Origin: an uncultured Clostridia bacterium
GTDB lineage: Bacteria > Bacillota > Clostridia > Lachnospirales > Lachnospiraceae
Reading direction: 5' to 3'
DNA: 64,000 nt
Assembly (NCBI GenBank): GCA_937895705.1
Contig: CALBKM010000017.1
Span: forward strand, 1 to 64,000
This document shows positions 25,578-35,275 of the stretch, in pieces. The translations under genes were made by a program, and so were the position numbers. The number at the start of each line of letters is the position of its first letter. Position 1 is the first letter of the stretch. Below the pieces are notes generated by a model. That model saw only the letters and a program-made list of their open reading frames with translations. It made no database searches and had not been told where the DNA came from.

Positions 25578-26123
25578 ATGAATAAAGTTTATGTGTTTTT
25601 CGCGGACGGATTTGAGGAAATCGAGGGCCTTACGGTGGTGGACATGCTTCGCCGCGTAAGTGTCGAAACGGTGATGGTTTCAATCAACGAAACAAAGACG
25701 GTAACCGGTGCTCACGGAATTGTGATTACGGCGGACGGCGTATTTGCGGACTATAAGTTTGAGGACGGCACCATGGCAGTGCTTCCGGGAGGAATGCCGG
25801 GAACCAACCATCTGATGGCTCATGAAGGCTTGAAAGAGGTGTTGCTTTCTTATCATAAAGAAAAGAAATATCTGGCGGCAATCTGTGCAGCTCCCAGCGT
25901 GCTCGGTATGAACGGTTTGCTGGCGGAAAGACATGCCACTTGTTATCCGGGCTTTGAGGAGAAGTTGTTGGACGCAAAAGCTCTTCCGGATGCGGTGGTG
26001 ATGGACGGTAATCTGATTACCAGCCGGGGCATGGGAACCGCCATTCCGTTCGGCGCGGCTCTTGTTTCCGTACTCGAGGGGGAAGAGAAGGCGGAGGAGC
26101 TTTTAAAGGCGATTCAGTATTAA
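25578..26123 (+). CDS. DJ-1/PfpI family protein (YajL/ThiJ-like)
   Basis: A 181-residue cytosolic protein of the DJ-1 superfamily. The nucleophilic elbow reads AAICAAPSVLG with Cys about residue 103, the conserved Glu is in DGFEEIEGLTVVDMLRR, and ITSRGMGTAIPFGAALV matches the C-terminal block. Family members act as redox-sensitive chaperones or glyoxalase/deglycase-type enzymes. The stop codon overlaps that of the convergent AGCS gene, and no terminator separates them. Confidence 0.9.
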   Translation: MNKVYVFFADGFEEIEGLTVVDMLRRVSVETVMVSINETKTVTGAHGIVITADGVFADYKFEDGTMAVLPGGMPGTNHLMAHEGLKEVLLSYHKEKKYLAAICAAPSVLGMNGLLAERHATCYPGFEEKLLDAKALPDAVVMDGNLITSRGMGTAIPFGAALVSVLEGEEKAEELLKAIQY

Positions 26124-27418
26124 GATTTCGGAGGTGCGATGTCTTTTCGGAGCAAAAAAAGGGTAAGAACATTAGGAACTACCATGCAGGCATTGATAAA
26201 ATCGGTCATTTCCCAAATCAGAGGAAGAGAAAGGACAGAACCGAGGAAAATCATGCCAAGGTAACAAATCCGGTAGGAAGGCAGTGCTTTGGTTCCGAAT
26301 AGGTAGATGACCGCACGGGCACCGAAATAGGACCATCCGATCAGGGTTGCGTAGGCAAACGCAATCAAGGAAACACCCAGAAGAAGTTTGCCTCCCGGAA
26401 GAAAGGAGAAGGCAGCGTTGGTGAGGGTGGTCGGTGTATAGGCTCCCGCAAGGGACGGAGTGTGTAAAAGAGAAGCGATAATAACGATTCCGGTCAGGGC
26501 ACAAAGAATTACCGTGTCCCAAAAGACCGCGGACATGGAAAGTACGGCAGCCTTTTCCGGGCTGCTTTCTTTGTTGTCCGTAAAAGCCAGCGGAGCAGTG
26601 CCCAGGCCCGCTTCGTTGGTAAATAGTCCTCTGGCAATGCCGTAGCGGGCGGAAAAGAGAAAGGAACCTCCGGCAATGCCGCCCAGTGCGGCGGTAGGGG
26701 TAAAGGCAGAGGATAGAATGAGGCGTACCGCCGGAAGGATGAAGCTACGGTTAAGAAACAGAATAAAGATGCAGGCAATAAGATATAACACTGCCATGGC
26801 CGGAACAAGGACGCTGCAAAGTTTTGTAACGGCGGCGGAACCGTGCAAGATGACATATCCAACCAAAACCACCAGAATAGTTCCGGTAAGAGCGGGTGCA
26901 AGTCCGGTAAGGTCGGAAACGGTTTCCGTAACGGTACCGGCCTGGGTGGAACAACCGATGCCGAAGGAGGCAATCAGCAGGAGATATGCGAAAAGCCTGC
27001 CTGCGGTTTTATTCTTTAACGCATGCTCCAATACATACATGATGCCGCCCCGAAGTTCGCCGTTTTCCGTTTTTTTTCTATGGAGCATGCAAAGATAGCA
27101 TTCCGCATAAGCGGTGGCCATTCCGAGGATTCCCGTAATCCAGCACCAGAACACGGCACCCGGTCCGCCCAGGGCGATTGCGGAGGAAACACCTACGATA
27201 TTTCCTGTGCCTAAGGTGGCGGCCAGTGCGGTGGTCAGGGAGCGAAAACTTCCGCTCTTTGTCCCGGCTCCGGAGAGGCCAAGTGCGGACGGCAAACGAC
27301 GTTGTACGAGCCGGAGACGGAATGTAAAAAAACAGTGGGTGCCCAGTAACAGAATAAGAAGAGGTCCGTTCCACAGGAAACGGTTTGCTGCGGATAAGAA
27401 ATCATATAAAAAAGACAT
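26120..27418 (-). CDS. AGCS family sodium:alanine/glycine symporter
   Basis: A 432-residue membrane carrier. The start at 27418 (MSFLYDFLSAANRFLWNGP) matches the family; a longer in-frame extension to 27520 has no ribosome binding site. The N-terminal LATTLGTGNIVG-type motif is present (LAATLGTGNIVGVSSAIALGGPGAVFW), as are TNEAGLGTAPLA and the IGWSYFGARAVIYLFG end block. It takes up alanine or glycine with Na+. The ribosome binding site (AAAGG, some distance upstream) is weak. It converges on the DJ-1-like gene with a 4-bp overlap. Confidence 0.9.
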   Translation of the reverse strand: MSFLYDFLSAANRFLWNGPLLILLLGTHCFFTFRLRLVQRRLPSALGLSGAGTKSGSFRSLTTALAATLGTGNIVGVSSAIALGGPGAVFWCWITGILGMATAYAECYLCMLHRKKTENGELRGGIMYVLEHALKNKTAGRLFAYLLLIASFGIGCSTQAGTVTETVSDLTGLAPALTGTILVVLVGYVILHGSAAVTKLCSVLVPAMAVLYLIACIFILFLNRSFILPAVRLILSSAFTPTAALGGIAGGSFLFSARYGIARGLFTNEAGLGTAPLAFTDNKESSPEKAAVLSMSAVFWDTVILCALTGIVIIASLLHTPSLAGAYTPTTLTNAAFSFLPGGKLLLGVSLIAFAYATLIGWSYFGARAVIYLFGTKALPSYRICYLGMIFLGSVLSLPLIWEMTDFINACMVVPNVLTLFLLRKDIAPPKS

Positions 27419-27575
27419 AGGAAAGCCTTTTTTGTTTAAGCTATGAGAGCGGAGCGCGGAATATGCCTTTAACCCGCCCCGATAGGACAAAAAAGTGAAA
27501 AAAACATGCTTGCAATTCATTTCGTGTTATGTTAGAGTATACCATGTGTGAATGAACGGAAACAGCGGAGGAATT

Positions 27576-28919
27576 ATGGGTAAATATTTTGGAACGGACG
27601 GATTTCGCGGAGAAGCAAACGTGAACCTGACGGTAGAACATGCCTTCCGGGTAGGGCGCTTCCTCGGACATTATTATGGGAAGGACCGCAAGGCCAGAAT
27701 CGTCATCGGAAAGGATACAAGACGTTCCGGTGATATGTTTGAACATGCACTGGTAGCAGGATTGACAGCCGGAGGCGCAGATGTGTATCTGCTTCATGTA
27801 ACGCCGACTCCGAGTGTGTCTTATGTGGTCAGAAAAGAAGGATTTGACTGCGGTATTATGATTACGGCCAGTCATAACCCATTTTACGATAACGGAATCA
27901 AAGTGATTAACGGACAGGGATATAAGCTGGAAGCCGATGTAGAACAGCAGATAGAGGATTATATCGACGGAAAGATAGAAGAGGTTCCGTTTGCAAGACG
28001 GGAAGATATCGGTAAAACCGTGGATTATTCCGAAGGAAGACAGCGTTATATCGAGTATCTGACCGGCCTGGTATCCGGCTCTTTTACCGGAGTAAAAGTC
28101 GGTCTGGATTTGGCAAACGGCTCTGCTACCACGGTGGCAAAGGCAGTGTTTGAAGCATTGGGTGCAACGACCTGTGTGATAAGTTCGGAACCGGACGGCT
28201 TTAATATTAACACCGGTTGCGGTTCCACACATATGGAGCGTTTGCAAAAGCTGGTTCTGGAGGAAAAGCTGGATGTGGGTTTTGCTTACGACGGAGATGC
28301 GGACCGTTGTCTTGCGGTGGATCATGAAGGAAATCTTGTGGAAGGAGACCACATCATGTATTTGTGCGGCAAGTACATGAAGGAGCAGGGAGAGCTGGCA
28401 AATAATACGGTGGTGACCACGGTCATGTCGAATCTCGGTTTGTACAAGGCCCTTGACGAATTGGGAATCGCTTATGAGAAGACCGCGGTAGGAGATAAAT
28501 ACGTGCACGAGAACATGATGGCAAACGGTCATGTCATCGGCGGAGAAAACTCGGGTCACATCATTTTCATGAAGCATGCCACCACAGGAGACGGTGTGCT
28601 GACTTCTTTAAAGGTAATGGAGGTTATGCTTGCTACCGGGAAATCCCTGGCGGAGCTTGCGGAAGGAATGACGGTATATCCGCAGCGCCTGGTGAATGTG
28701 AGAGTGACGGATAAAAGGGAAGCACAGGCGGACCCGGAGGTACAGAAGAAAGTTGCGGAAGTGGCGGAACTGCTGGGCAATGAAGGGCGTATTCTCGTAA
28801 GAGAAAGCGGAACCGAACCGCTGGTGCGTGTAATGGTGGAAGCAAAAACGGATGAATTATGTGTCAAATACACAGACGCGGTTGTTGATACTTTACAGAA
28901 CCGGGGCTTTGTGTTATAA
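27576..28919 (+). CDS. glmM: Phosphoglucosamine mutase
   Basis: A 447-residue enzyme that interconverts glucosamine-6-phosphate and glucosamine-1-phosphate for UDP-GlcNAc and cell wall synthesis. The start at 27576 has a GGAGGAA ribosome binding site. The phosphoserine loop reads TASHNPFYDNGIK (Ser about residue 99), the Mg2+ loop DGDADRC, the sugar-binding loop GGENSGHI, and the phosphate loop RESGTEPLVRVM. Normal length. Its last codons overlap the tig promoter. Confidence 0.96.
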   Translation: MGKYFGTDGFRGEANVNLTVEHAFRVGRFLGHYYGKDRKARIVIGKDTRRSGDMFEHALVAGLTAGGADVYLLHVTPTPSVSYVVRKEGFDCGIMITASHNPFYDNGIKVINGQGYKLEADVEQQIEDYIDGKIEEVPFARREDIGKTVDYSEGRQRYIEYLTGLVSGSFTGVKVGLDLANGSATTVAKAVFEALGATTCVISSEPDGFNINTGCGSTHMERLQKLVLEEKLDVGFAYDGDADRCLAVDHEGNLVEGDHIMYLCGKYMKEQGELANNTVVTTVMSNLGLYKALDELGIAYEKTAVGDKYVHENMMANGHVIGGENSGHIIFMKHATTGDGVLTSLKVMEVMLATGKSLAELAEGMTVYPQRLVNVRVTDKREAQADPEVQKKVAEVAELLGNEGRILVRESGTEPLVRVMVEAKTDELCVKYTDAVVDTLQNRGFVL

Positions 28920-28920
28920 T
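28892..28920 (+). promoter_or_regulatory. Promoter for tig and the downstream protease run
   Basis: TTTACA at 28892-28897, 17-bp spacer, TATAAT at 28915-28920, inside the 3' end of glmM. The leader to tig carries an AAGGAGGAC ribosome binding site. Confidence 0.75.
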
Positions 28921-28953
28921 AAAACGATACGATTTTAAGGAGGACATTTTGAA

Positions 28954-30240
28954 ATGAGTTTCAAAGTTGAAGAGTTGGGTAAGAGCATGGTAAAGCTTAC
29001 CATCGAGGTTGCAGCGGAAGAGTTTGAGAAAGCAATGGAGACGGCATATCAGAAGAATAAAAATAAATTGTCCGTACAGGGTTTTCGTAAGGGTAAGGCA
29101 CCGAGAGCAATGATCGAGAAGATGTATGGCGCAGGCATTTTTTTTGAAGATGCGGCAAACGAATTGATTCCGGGCGCTTACGAGAAGGCTGCGGTTGAGA
29201 GCGGTCTCAATATCGTTTCCAGACCGGAAATCGACCTTGTTCAGGTTGAGAAGGGTAAGGAGTTCATCTTTACCGCAGAAGTGGCTGTAAAGCCGGAAGT
29301 AACCCTGGGTGAGTACAAGGGTGTTGAGGTTGAGAAGGCAGAGGTTGCCGTAACCGACGAAGAAGTTACTGCAGAGCTTGATCGCGTAAGAGAGCAGAAC
29401 GCAAGAATTCTTACCGTAGAGGACAGACCGGTTGCAGACGGCGATGAGACCGTAATCGATTTCGAAGGCTTTGTGGACGGTGTTCCGTTTGCTGGCGGAA
29501 AGGGTGAGGACTACAAGCTTGTCATCGGTTCTCATTCCTTCATCGATACCTTTGAGGAGCAGTTAATCGGTAAGAACATCGGTGAGGAAGTAGATGTTAA
29601 CGTAACCTTCCCGACCGAGTACCATGCAGAGGAGCTTGCAGGCAAGCCGGCATTGTTCAAGGTAACCGTTAAGGCCATTACCGCAAAGGAACTTCCGGAG
29701 CTGGATGATGAGTTCGCTGTAGACGTTTCCGAGTTTGACACCCTTGCGGAGTACAAGGAAGACATTAAGAAGAACCTTCTTGAGAAGAAAGAAAAGGAAG
29801 CAAAGTTTGCAAAGGAAGACAAGGTGGTTGACAAGATTATCGAGAATGCAACCATGGAGATTCCGGATGCTATGATTGATACCCAGACCCGTCAGATGGC
29901 TGAGGAGTACGCACAGAGACTTCAGATGCAGGGTCTCAGCCTTGAGCAGTACTTCAAGTTCACCGGTATGAACGCAAACAGCTTTATGGAGAACTTAAAG
30001 CCGCAGGCGTTAAAGAGAATTCAGTGCAGACTTGTTCTTGAGGCTATTGTAAAGGCTGAGAACATCGAGGTTTCCGAGGATGAGTTGGATAAGGAATTCG
30101 ATACCATGGCACAGGGCTACCGCATGGAAAAGGATAAGCTTGTTGAGCTTGTAGGTGAGAAGGAAAAGGAACAGATTAAGATGGATATCGCTGTACAGAA
30201 GGCTGTAGACTTCGTACGCGACGCTGCAAAAGAAAAGTAA
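28954..30240 (+). CDS. tig: Trigger factor
   Basis: A 428-residue ribosome-bound chaperone and prolyl isomerase. The ribosome-binding loop (VQGFRKGKAPRAMIEKMYG), the FKBP-type domain at about 150-240 (VIDFEGFVDGVPFAGGKGEDY, LVIGSHSFIDTFEEQLIG) and the long helical C-terminal chaperone domain are all present and of normal length. It is the first gene of the tig-clpP-clpX-lon run, the common Firmicutes arrangement. Codon choice is strongly biased, as for a highly expressed gene. Confidence 0.97.
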   Translation: MSFKVEELGKSMVKLTIEVAAEEFEKAMETAYQKNKNKLSVQGFRKGKAPRAMIEKMYGAGIFFEDAANELIPGAYEKAAVESGLNIVSRPEIDLVQVEKGKEFIFTAEVAVKPEVTLGEYKGVEVEKAEVAVTDEEVTAELDRVREQNARILTVEDRPVADGDETVIDFEGFVDGVPFAGGKGEDYKLVIGSHSFIDTFEEQLIGKNIGEEVDVNVTFPTEYHAEELAGKPALFKVTVKAITAKELPELDDEFAVDVSEFDTLAEYKEDIKKNLLEKKEKEAKFAKEDKVVDKIIENATMEIPDAMIDTQTRQMAEEYAQRLQMQGLSLEQYFKFTGMNANSFMENLKPQALKRIQCRLVLEAIVKAENIEVSEDELDKEFDTMAQGYRMEKDKLVELVGEKEKEQIKMDIAVQKAVDFVRDAAKEK

Positions 30241-30306
30241 GAAAGAATCAACATAAGGGATGTTCCGCATGGGCATCCCTTCGTTGCCAGAAAGGAGTTT
30301 AATCAT

Positions 30307-30888
30307 ATGAGTTTAGTGCCTTATGTGTTGGAACAGACGGCAAAGGGTGAACGTACCTATGATATCTATTCCAGATTATTAAAGGACCGTATTATTTTTC
30401 TCGGAGAGGAAGTAAATGATGTGACCGCAAGCCTTGTGGTTGCCCAGCTTTTATTCCTTGAGAGCGAGGACCCGAAGAGAGACATCAGTTTATACATTAA
30501 CAGCCCGGGAGGCTCCGTGACTGCGGGTATGGCAATTTACGATACCATGCAGTATATTAAGTGTGATGTTTCCACGATTTGTATCGGTATGGCTGCCAGC
30601 ATGGGAGCGTTTTTGTTGGCCGGCGGTGCGAAAGGAAAGCGTTTTGCCCTGCCGAATGCGGAGGTAATGATTCACCAGCCGTCCGGCGGTGCGAGAGGTC
30701 AGGCCACCGAAATTGAAATTGCGGCAAAGAACATTTTAAGAACGAGACAGAAGTTAAACGAGATTCTTGCCGCAAATACCGGAAAACCGATTGAGGTAAT
30801 TGCGGTAGATACGGAACGTGACAATTATATGACTGCGGAAGAAGCTGTGGCTTACGGCTTAATCGACAGTGTGATCACCAACCGTTAA
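30307..30888 (+). CDS. clpP: ATP-dependent Clp protease proteolytic subunit
   Basis: A 193-residue serine peptidase that forms the 14-mer barrel used by ClpX. The catalytic triad is visible: Ser98 in GMAASMGAFLL, His123 in VMIHQPSGG and Asp172 in DTERDNYM. The N-terminal LVPYVLEQTAKGERTYDIYSR segment is standard. A small hairpin (AAGGGATG/CATCCCTT) lies between tig and the AAAGGAG ribosome binding site and may tune expression. Confidence 0.97.
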   Translation: MSLVPYVLEQTAKGERTYDIYSRLLKDRIIFLGEEVNDVTASLVVAQLLFLESEDPKRDISLYINSPGGSVTAGMAIYDTMQYIKCDVSTICIGMAASMGAFLLAGGAKGKRFALPNAEVMIHQPSGGARGQATEIEIAAKNILRTRQKLNEILAANTGKPIEVIAVDTERDNYMTAEEAVAYGLIDSVITNR

Positions 30889-30920
30889 TAGCAGATGTAA
30901 ATAGTTGAGGAGAACGTAAA

Positions 30921-32222
30921 GTGGCAAATAAGACAGATGACAGACAGAACATTTTTTGCTCTTTCTGCGGAAAAGCGCAAAAGCAGGTAAGAAAAATGAT
31001 TTCCGGACCGTCCGGCGTATATATTTGTGATGAGTGTATCGAGCTTTGCGCGGAACTGGTAGACGAGATGGAAAAGGAAGATGATTTCGAGGCAGAGGCA
31101 GACAGCGATATCAATCTGCTTAAGCCGATGGAAATCAAAGCGTTTCTGGACGAATATGTAATCGGCCAGGAGGACGCCAAAAAAGTACTTGCCGTATCGG
31201 TATACAATCATTATAAGCGTGTTTTAATGCAGCCGAGTATGGATGTGGAATTGCAGAAGTCCAATATTCTGATGATCGGTCCGACGGGTAGCGGTAAGAC
31301 CTACCTTGCACAGACACTGGCAAAGTTGTTAAATGTACCGTTTGCGATTGCGGATGCAACCGCTCTTACGGAGGCCGGCTATGTGGGCGAAGACGTAGAG
31401 AATATTTTGTTAAAGCTGATTCAGGCTGCGGATTTTGATATCGAGCGTGCGGAGCACGGAATCATCTATATCGACGAAATTGATAAGATTACCCGTAAGT
31501 CTGAGAATGTATCCATCACCCGTGACGTATCCGGTGAAGGTGTACAGCAGGCTTTGTTAAAGATTCTGGAAGGAACCGTGGCTTCCGTGCCGCCGCAGGG
31601 CGGAAGAAAGCATCCGCATCAGGAGCTTTTACAGATTAACACCACCAATATTTTATTTATTTGCGGAGGTGCTTTTGACGGTTTGGAAAAGATTGTGGAA
31701 GCCCGGACCGGTCATAAGTCCATGGGATTCAACGCGGAAATCGGAGACGGTATGGAACTGAAAATCGGAGACATGTTCCGGCAGGTAATGCCGCAGGATT
31801 TGGTAAAGTTCGGTTTGATTCCGGAATTTATCGGACGTGTTCCGGTGACGGTGGCGTTGGATATTCTGGATGAGGACGCACTGGTTCGCATTTTGGCGGA
31901 ACCGAAGAACGCCCTTACCAAGCAGTATCAGCGTATTTTTGAGCTGGACGGCGTGGAATTGGAGTTTGAGGAAGAAGCACTCCGTGCAATTGCAAAGCGT
32001 GCGGTGGAGCAAAAGACCGGTGCGAGAGGTCTGCGTTCCATTATGGAAAATATCATGATGGATACCATGTATCGTGCACCTTCGGACGAAAGCATCTTAA
32101 AGTGTATCGTTACGAAAGAAGCGGCAGAGGGAACCGAAGAGCCTACTCTGGAAATTGCCGAGCACAGAAACAGATCCCATACCAAAAAGGCAGGACAGCG
32201 CAGTACAGGCGAAAGCGCTTAA
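30921..32222 (+). CDS. clpX: ATP-dependent Clp protease ATP-binding subunit ClpX
   Basis: A 433-residue AAA+ unfoldase that feeds substrates to ClpP. It starts with GTG (MANKTDDRQN), preceded by GAGGAGAA. The N-terminal zinc-binding domain has CSFCGKAQKQ and CDECIELC. The AAA+ core shows Walker A GPTGSGKTYLA, Walker B IIYIDEIDKI, the pore loop GYVGEDV and the ClpP-binding loop within FIGRVP-adjacent sequence. Normal length. Confidence 0.97.
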   Translation: MANKTDDRQNIFCSFCGKAQKQVRKMISGPSGVYICDECIELCAELVDEMEKEDDFEAEADSDINLLKPMEIKAFLDEYVIGQEDAKKVLAVSVYNHYKRVLMQPSMDVELQKSNILMIGPTGSGKTYLAQTLAKLLNVPFAIADATALTEAGYVGEDVENILLKLIQAADFDIERAEHGIIYIDEIDKITRKSENVSITRDVSGEGVQQALLKILEGTVASVPPQGGRKHPHQELLQINTTNILFICGGAFDGLEKIVEARTGHKSMGFNAEIGDGMELKIGDMFRQVMPQDLVKFGLIPEFIGRVPVTVALDILDEDALVRILAEPKNALTKQYQRIFELDGVELEFEEEALRAIAKRAVEQKTGARGLRSIMENIMMDTMYRAPSDESILKCIVTKEAAEGTEEPTLEIAEHRNRSHTKKAGQRSTGESA

Positions 32223-32244
32223 TTGCTAAAGTAAAGGTGATAGA

Positions 32245-34560
32245 ATGAAAGATGAAATAAAAATTATGCCGTTGATAGCACTGCGAGATATCGCAGTGCT
32301 TCCCGGCATGTTATTGCATTTTGACGTAAATCGTAAATTCAGTATTCAGGCCGTAGAGCAGGCCATGAAGTCAGATCAGAAGATTTTTGCGGTAATGCAA
32401 AAGGATGCGTCCGTAAATGAACCGACCATCGACGATTTGTATCCGGTGGGATGCGTTGCCCGTATCAAGCAGATTATTAAGTTGCCGGGCAATCTGGTCC
32501 GTGTGCTGATTACAGGGGAACAGCGAGGAGAGCTTGACTATTTGGTAAGTGTCTCCCCTTATTTTTCTGCCCAGATTACGGTGACGGAACAGGAGACGGC
32601 AACAGCGTTTTCTCCTGTGGAGCAGCGTGCCATGAGCGGAACGTTGCAGGACTTGCTGAATGTGTACTTTTCCGTAAACACGAAGGTCGGGAAGGACATT
32701 GCGGAGCAATTGTCCGGTGTGAAGGAACTGGACCGTTTGATGGAACAGATTATTGCCATGATTCCGCTTACCACCATCCAGAGACAGGCTCTTCTGGAGG
32801 AGGCGGAGTTTTTCCCGCGGTTTGAGCTTTTGGCCCAAATCCTTGCCAATGAAATCGAGGAGCTCCGGATTCGCAAAGACTTGCAGACGAAGGTGAAGGC
32901 AAAGGTAGAAAAGAACCAGAAGGAATATGTACTCAGAGAGCAACTGAAGGTTATCCGCGAGGAACTGGGAGAAAGTAACGAAGCGGATGAATTCGTGAAA
33001 AAGGCGGAAGCGTTGGAAGCTTCTGCGGAAATAAAAGAAGCGATTTTAAAAGAAATTGAGCGGTATAAGCGTCTGGGAGGTGCTGCTTCTGAAGGAGCGG
33101 TGGCACGGACCTATATCGAGACATTGCTTTCCATGCCGTGGGACAGGGCAACCAAAGAAATCTTTGAGTTGACCGAGGCGGAGAAGATTCTGGAGAGAGA
33201 TCATTACGGAATGGAAAAGGTGAAGGAGCGCATCCTGCAGTATCTGGCTGTGAGAAAACGTACCGGAACCGCCGGAGGAACGATTCTTTGTCTGGTAGGA
33301 CCGCCGGGTACCGGTAAGACTTCCGTGGCACATTCCGTGGCGGAGGCGCTGGGGAAGCAGTATATCCGCGTTTGTCTCGGCGGTGTGCGGGATGAGGCGG
33401 AGATTCGCGGACACAGACGTACGTACATCGGCGCCATGCCGGGACGTATTGCGGCAGGAATTAAGCAGGCGGGAGTAAAGAATCCGCTGATGCTGTTGGA
33501 TGAAATCGATAAAGTGTCCGGTGACTATAAGGGAGACCCGAGCGCGGCCCTTCTGGAGGTTCTGGACCCGGAGCAGAATGCCCGGTTTATGGATCATTAT
33601 CTGGATCTGCCGTTAGATTTGTCCGAGGTACTGTTTATTGCCACGGCCAATACGCTGGAGACGATTCCGCGACCGCTCCTTGACCGTATGGAGGTGATCG
33701 AGCTGTCCAGCTATACGGAGGCGGAGAAGTTCTTTATCGCCAAGAAACATTTGCTTAAGAAGCAGTTAAAGAAAAACGGATTGACTCCGAAGGAGTTTAA
33801 ATTAACGGACAGTGCACTGCGGGGCGTTATCAGCGGCTACACCAAAGAAGCAGGAGTGCGTAAGCTGGAGCAAAAGCTGGGTGAGCTTTGTCGTAAGGCT
33901 GTGTGGAAGATTGATGCGGCAAAGGAAACGACGGAGCTTCCGGTAAAGGTGGGAGAAAAGGATTTGTTCTCCTATCTCGGAAAGCAGAAGTATCGTAAAG
34001 ATACGGTGGAAAAGAAACCGCAGGTGGGTCTTGTACGCGGTCTGGCCTGGACCAGTGTGGGCGGCGATACCCTTGAAATCGAAGTAAATGTGATGCCGGG
34101 GAAGGGTGGAATCACTCTGACCGGTAAGCTTGGAGATGTAATGAAAGAGTCGGCACAGACGGCATTGTCCTTTGTAAGAGCTTATTGCGGAGAACGTCTT
34201 GCCGAGGATTATTTCGAAACTCATCAGCTTCATGTTCATGTTCCGGAGGGAGCTGTGCCGAAGGACGGACCGTCGGCGGGAATCACCATGGCGACGGCGA
34301 TTTATTCCGCTGTTACCGGAAAAAAAGTGTTGCCGGAGGTGGCAATGACCGGTGAAGTAACCCTGCGGGGCCGGGTGCTTCCCATCGGAGGATTAAAGGA
34401 AAAGCTTCTGGCGGCAAAGCAGGCCGGAGTAAAGAAGGTGCTGGTACCGCAAAAGAACGAAGCGGATGTGGCGGAGCTTACCGAAGAAGTGACAAAGGGG
34501 CTTACCATAGTGCTTGTATCCGAAATGGAAGAAGTGCTTCGGGAAGCTCTTGTAAAGTAA
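32245..34560 (+). CDS. lon: ATP-dependent protease La (Lon)
   Basis: A 771-residue LonA-type protease. The N-terminal substrate-binding domain begins MPLIALRDIAVLPGMLLHFDV. The AAA+ module has Walker A GPPGTGKTS and Walker B LMLLDEIDK. The C-terminal peptidase has the catalytic Ser in PKDGPSAGIT and the paired Lys in the following PIGGLKEKLLAAKQAG segment. It degrades misfolded and regulatory proteins. It follows clpX by 22 bp. Confidence 0.97.
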   Translation: MKDEIKIMPLIALRDIAVLPGMLLHFDVNRKFSIQAVEQAMKSDQKIFAVMQKDASVNEPTIDDLYPVGCVARIKQIIKLPGNLVRVLITGEQRGELDYLVSVSPYFSAQITVTEQETATAFSPVEQRAMSGTLQDLLNVYFSVNTKVGKDIAEQLSGVKELDRLMEQIIAMIPLTTIQRQALLEEAEFFPRFELLAQILANEIEELRIRKDLQTKVKAKVEKNQKEYVLREQLKVIREELGESNEADEFVKKAEALEASAEIKEAILKEIERYKRLGGAASEGAVARTYIETLLSMPWDRATKEIFELTEAEKILERDHYGMEKVKERILQYLAVRKRTGTAGGTILCLVGPPGTGKTSVAHSVAEALGKQYIRVCLGGVRDEAEIRGHRRTYIGAMPGRIAAGIKQAGVKNPLMLLDEIDKVSGDYKGDPSAALLEVLDPEQNARFMDHYLDLPLDLSEVLFIATANTLETIPRPLLDRMEVIELSSYTEAEKFFIAKKHLLKKQLKKNGLTPKEFKLTDSALRGVISGYTKEAGVRKLEQKLGELCRKAVWKIDAAKETTELPVKVGEKDLFSYLGKQKYRKDTVEKKPQVGLVRGLAWTSVGGDTLEIEVNVMPGKGGITLTGKLGDVMKESAQTALSFVRAYCGERLAEDYFETHQLHVHVPEGAVPKDGPSAGITMATAIYSAVTGKKVLPEVAMTGEVTLRGRVLPIGGLKEKLLAAKQAGVKKVLVPQKNEADVAELTEEVTKGLTIVLVSEMEEVLREALVK

Positions 34561-34611
34561 AGGAGCCTGCGACACGGTTCGGAAACATCCGTAAGAGGAA
34601 GGAGAACTTTG

Positions 34612-35211
34612 ATGAATGTAACAAAAGTGAATCTGGAAACGGTATGCGGAATTACCAGTAAGCTGCCGGAAAATATGTTGCCGGAGTTCGCATTTGCCGG
34701 AAAATCCAATGTGGGAAAGTCCTCTTTGATTAACGGACTGATGAACCGGAAGTCTTATGCGAGAACCTCGTCTCAACCGGGAAAGACCCAGACTATCAAT
34801 TTCTATAACATTAACGAGCAACTGTATTTCGTGGACCTTCCGGGCTACGGTTATGCCAAGGTTTCCATGGAACTTCGTGCCAAATGGGGCAAGATGATTG
34901 AGCGGTATTTGAAGAAGTCCCGGCAGTTAAAGTTAATCTTTTTGCTGGTGGACATCCGTCACGAGCCGTCGGAAAACGACCGGGATATGTACGACTGGAT
35001 TGTGCATAACGGGTTCCAGCCGATTGTCATCGCAACCAAACTTGACAAAATCAATCGAAGTCAGATTGCGAAACAGACAAAGCTCATACGTACCTGCCTT
35101 AAAATGCCGAAGGAAGGCGTTCTGATTCCTTTCTCCGCAGAGACAAAGCAGGGCAGGGACGAGATTTGGCAGAAGATTGAGGAATTGATGCCGAAGACGG
35201 AAGAAGTTTGA
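34612..35211 (+). CDS. engB: Ribosome biogenesis GTPase EngB (YsxC/YihA)
   Basis: A 199-residue GTPase needed for 50S subunit assembly. ATG at 34612 is preferred over the adjacent TTG at 34609 because of the AAGGAGAA ribosome binding site. G1 is GKSNVGKSS, G2 region SQPGKTQTINFY, G3 DLPGYGYA, G4 ATKLDK and G5 PFSAET. It closes the lon region, as in many Firmicutes (lon-ysxC). Confidence 0.95.
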   Translation: MNVTKVNLETVCGITSKLPENMLPEFAFAGKSNVGKSSLINGLMNRKSYARTSSQPGKTQTINFYNINEQLYFVDLPGYGYAKVSMELRAKWGKMIERYLKKSRQLKLIFLLVDIRHEPSENDRDMYDWIVHNGFQPIVIATKLDKINRSQIAKQTKLIRTCLKMPKEGVLIPFSAETKQGRDEIWQKIEELMPKTEEV

Positions 35212-35235
35212 AAAAGGGCGGAATGCCCATGAAAT

Positions 35236-35275
35236 AAAAAGACTGCAAAGGTAGAGCTTTGCAGTCTTTTGCTTT
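35236..35275. terminator. Bidirectional terminator between engB and aroA
   Basis: GACTGCAAAG pairs with CTTTGCAGTC; A-run upstream and TTTTGCTTTTT downstream serve both directions. Confidence 0.9.

Noticed and set aside
27441..28577. Leftward 378-codon frame over glmM
   Set aside because: Antisense of a certain core gene; no start site signals.
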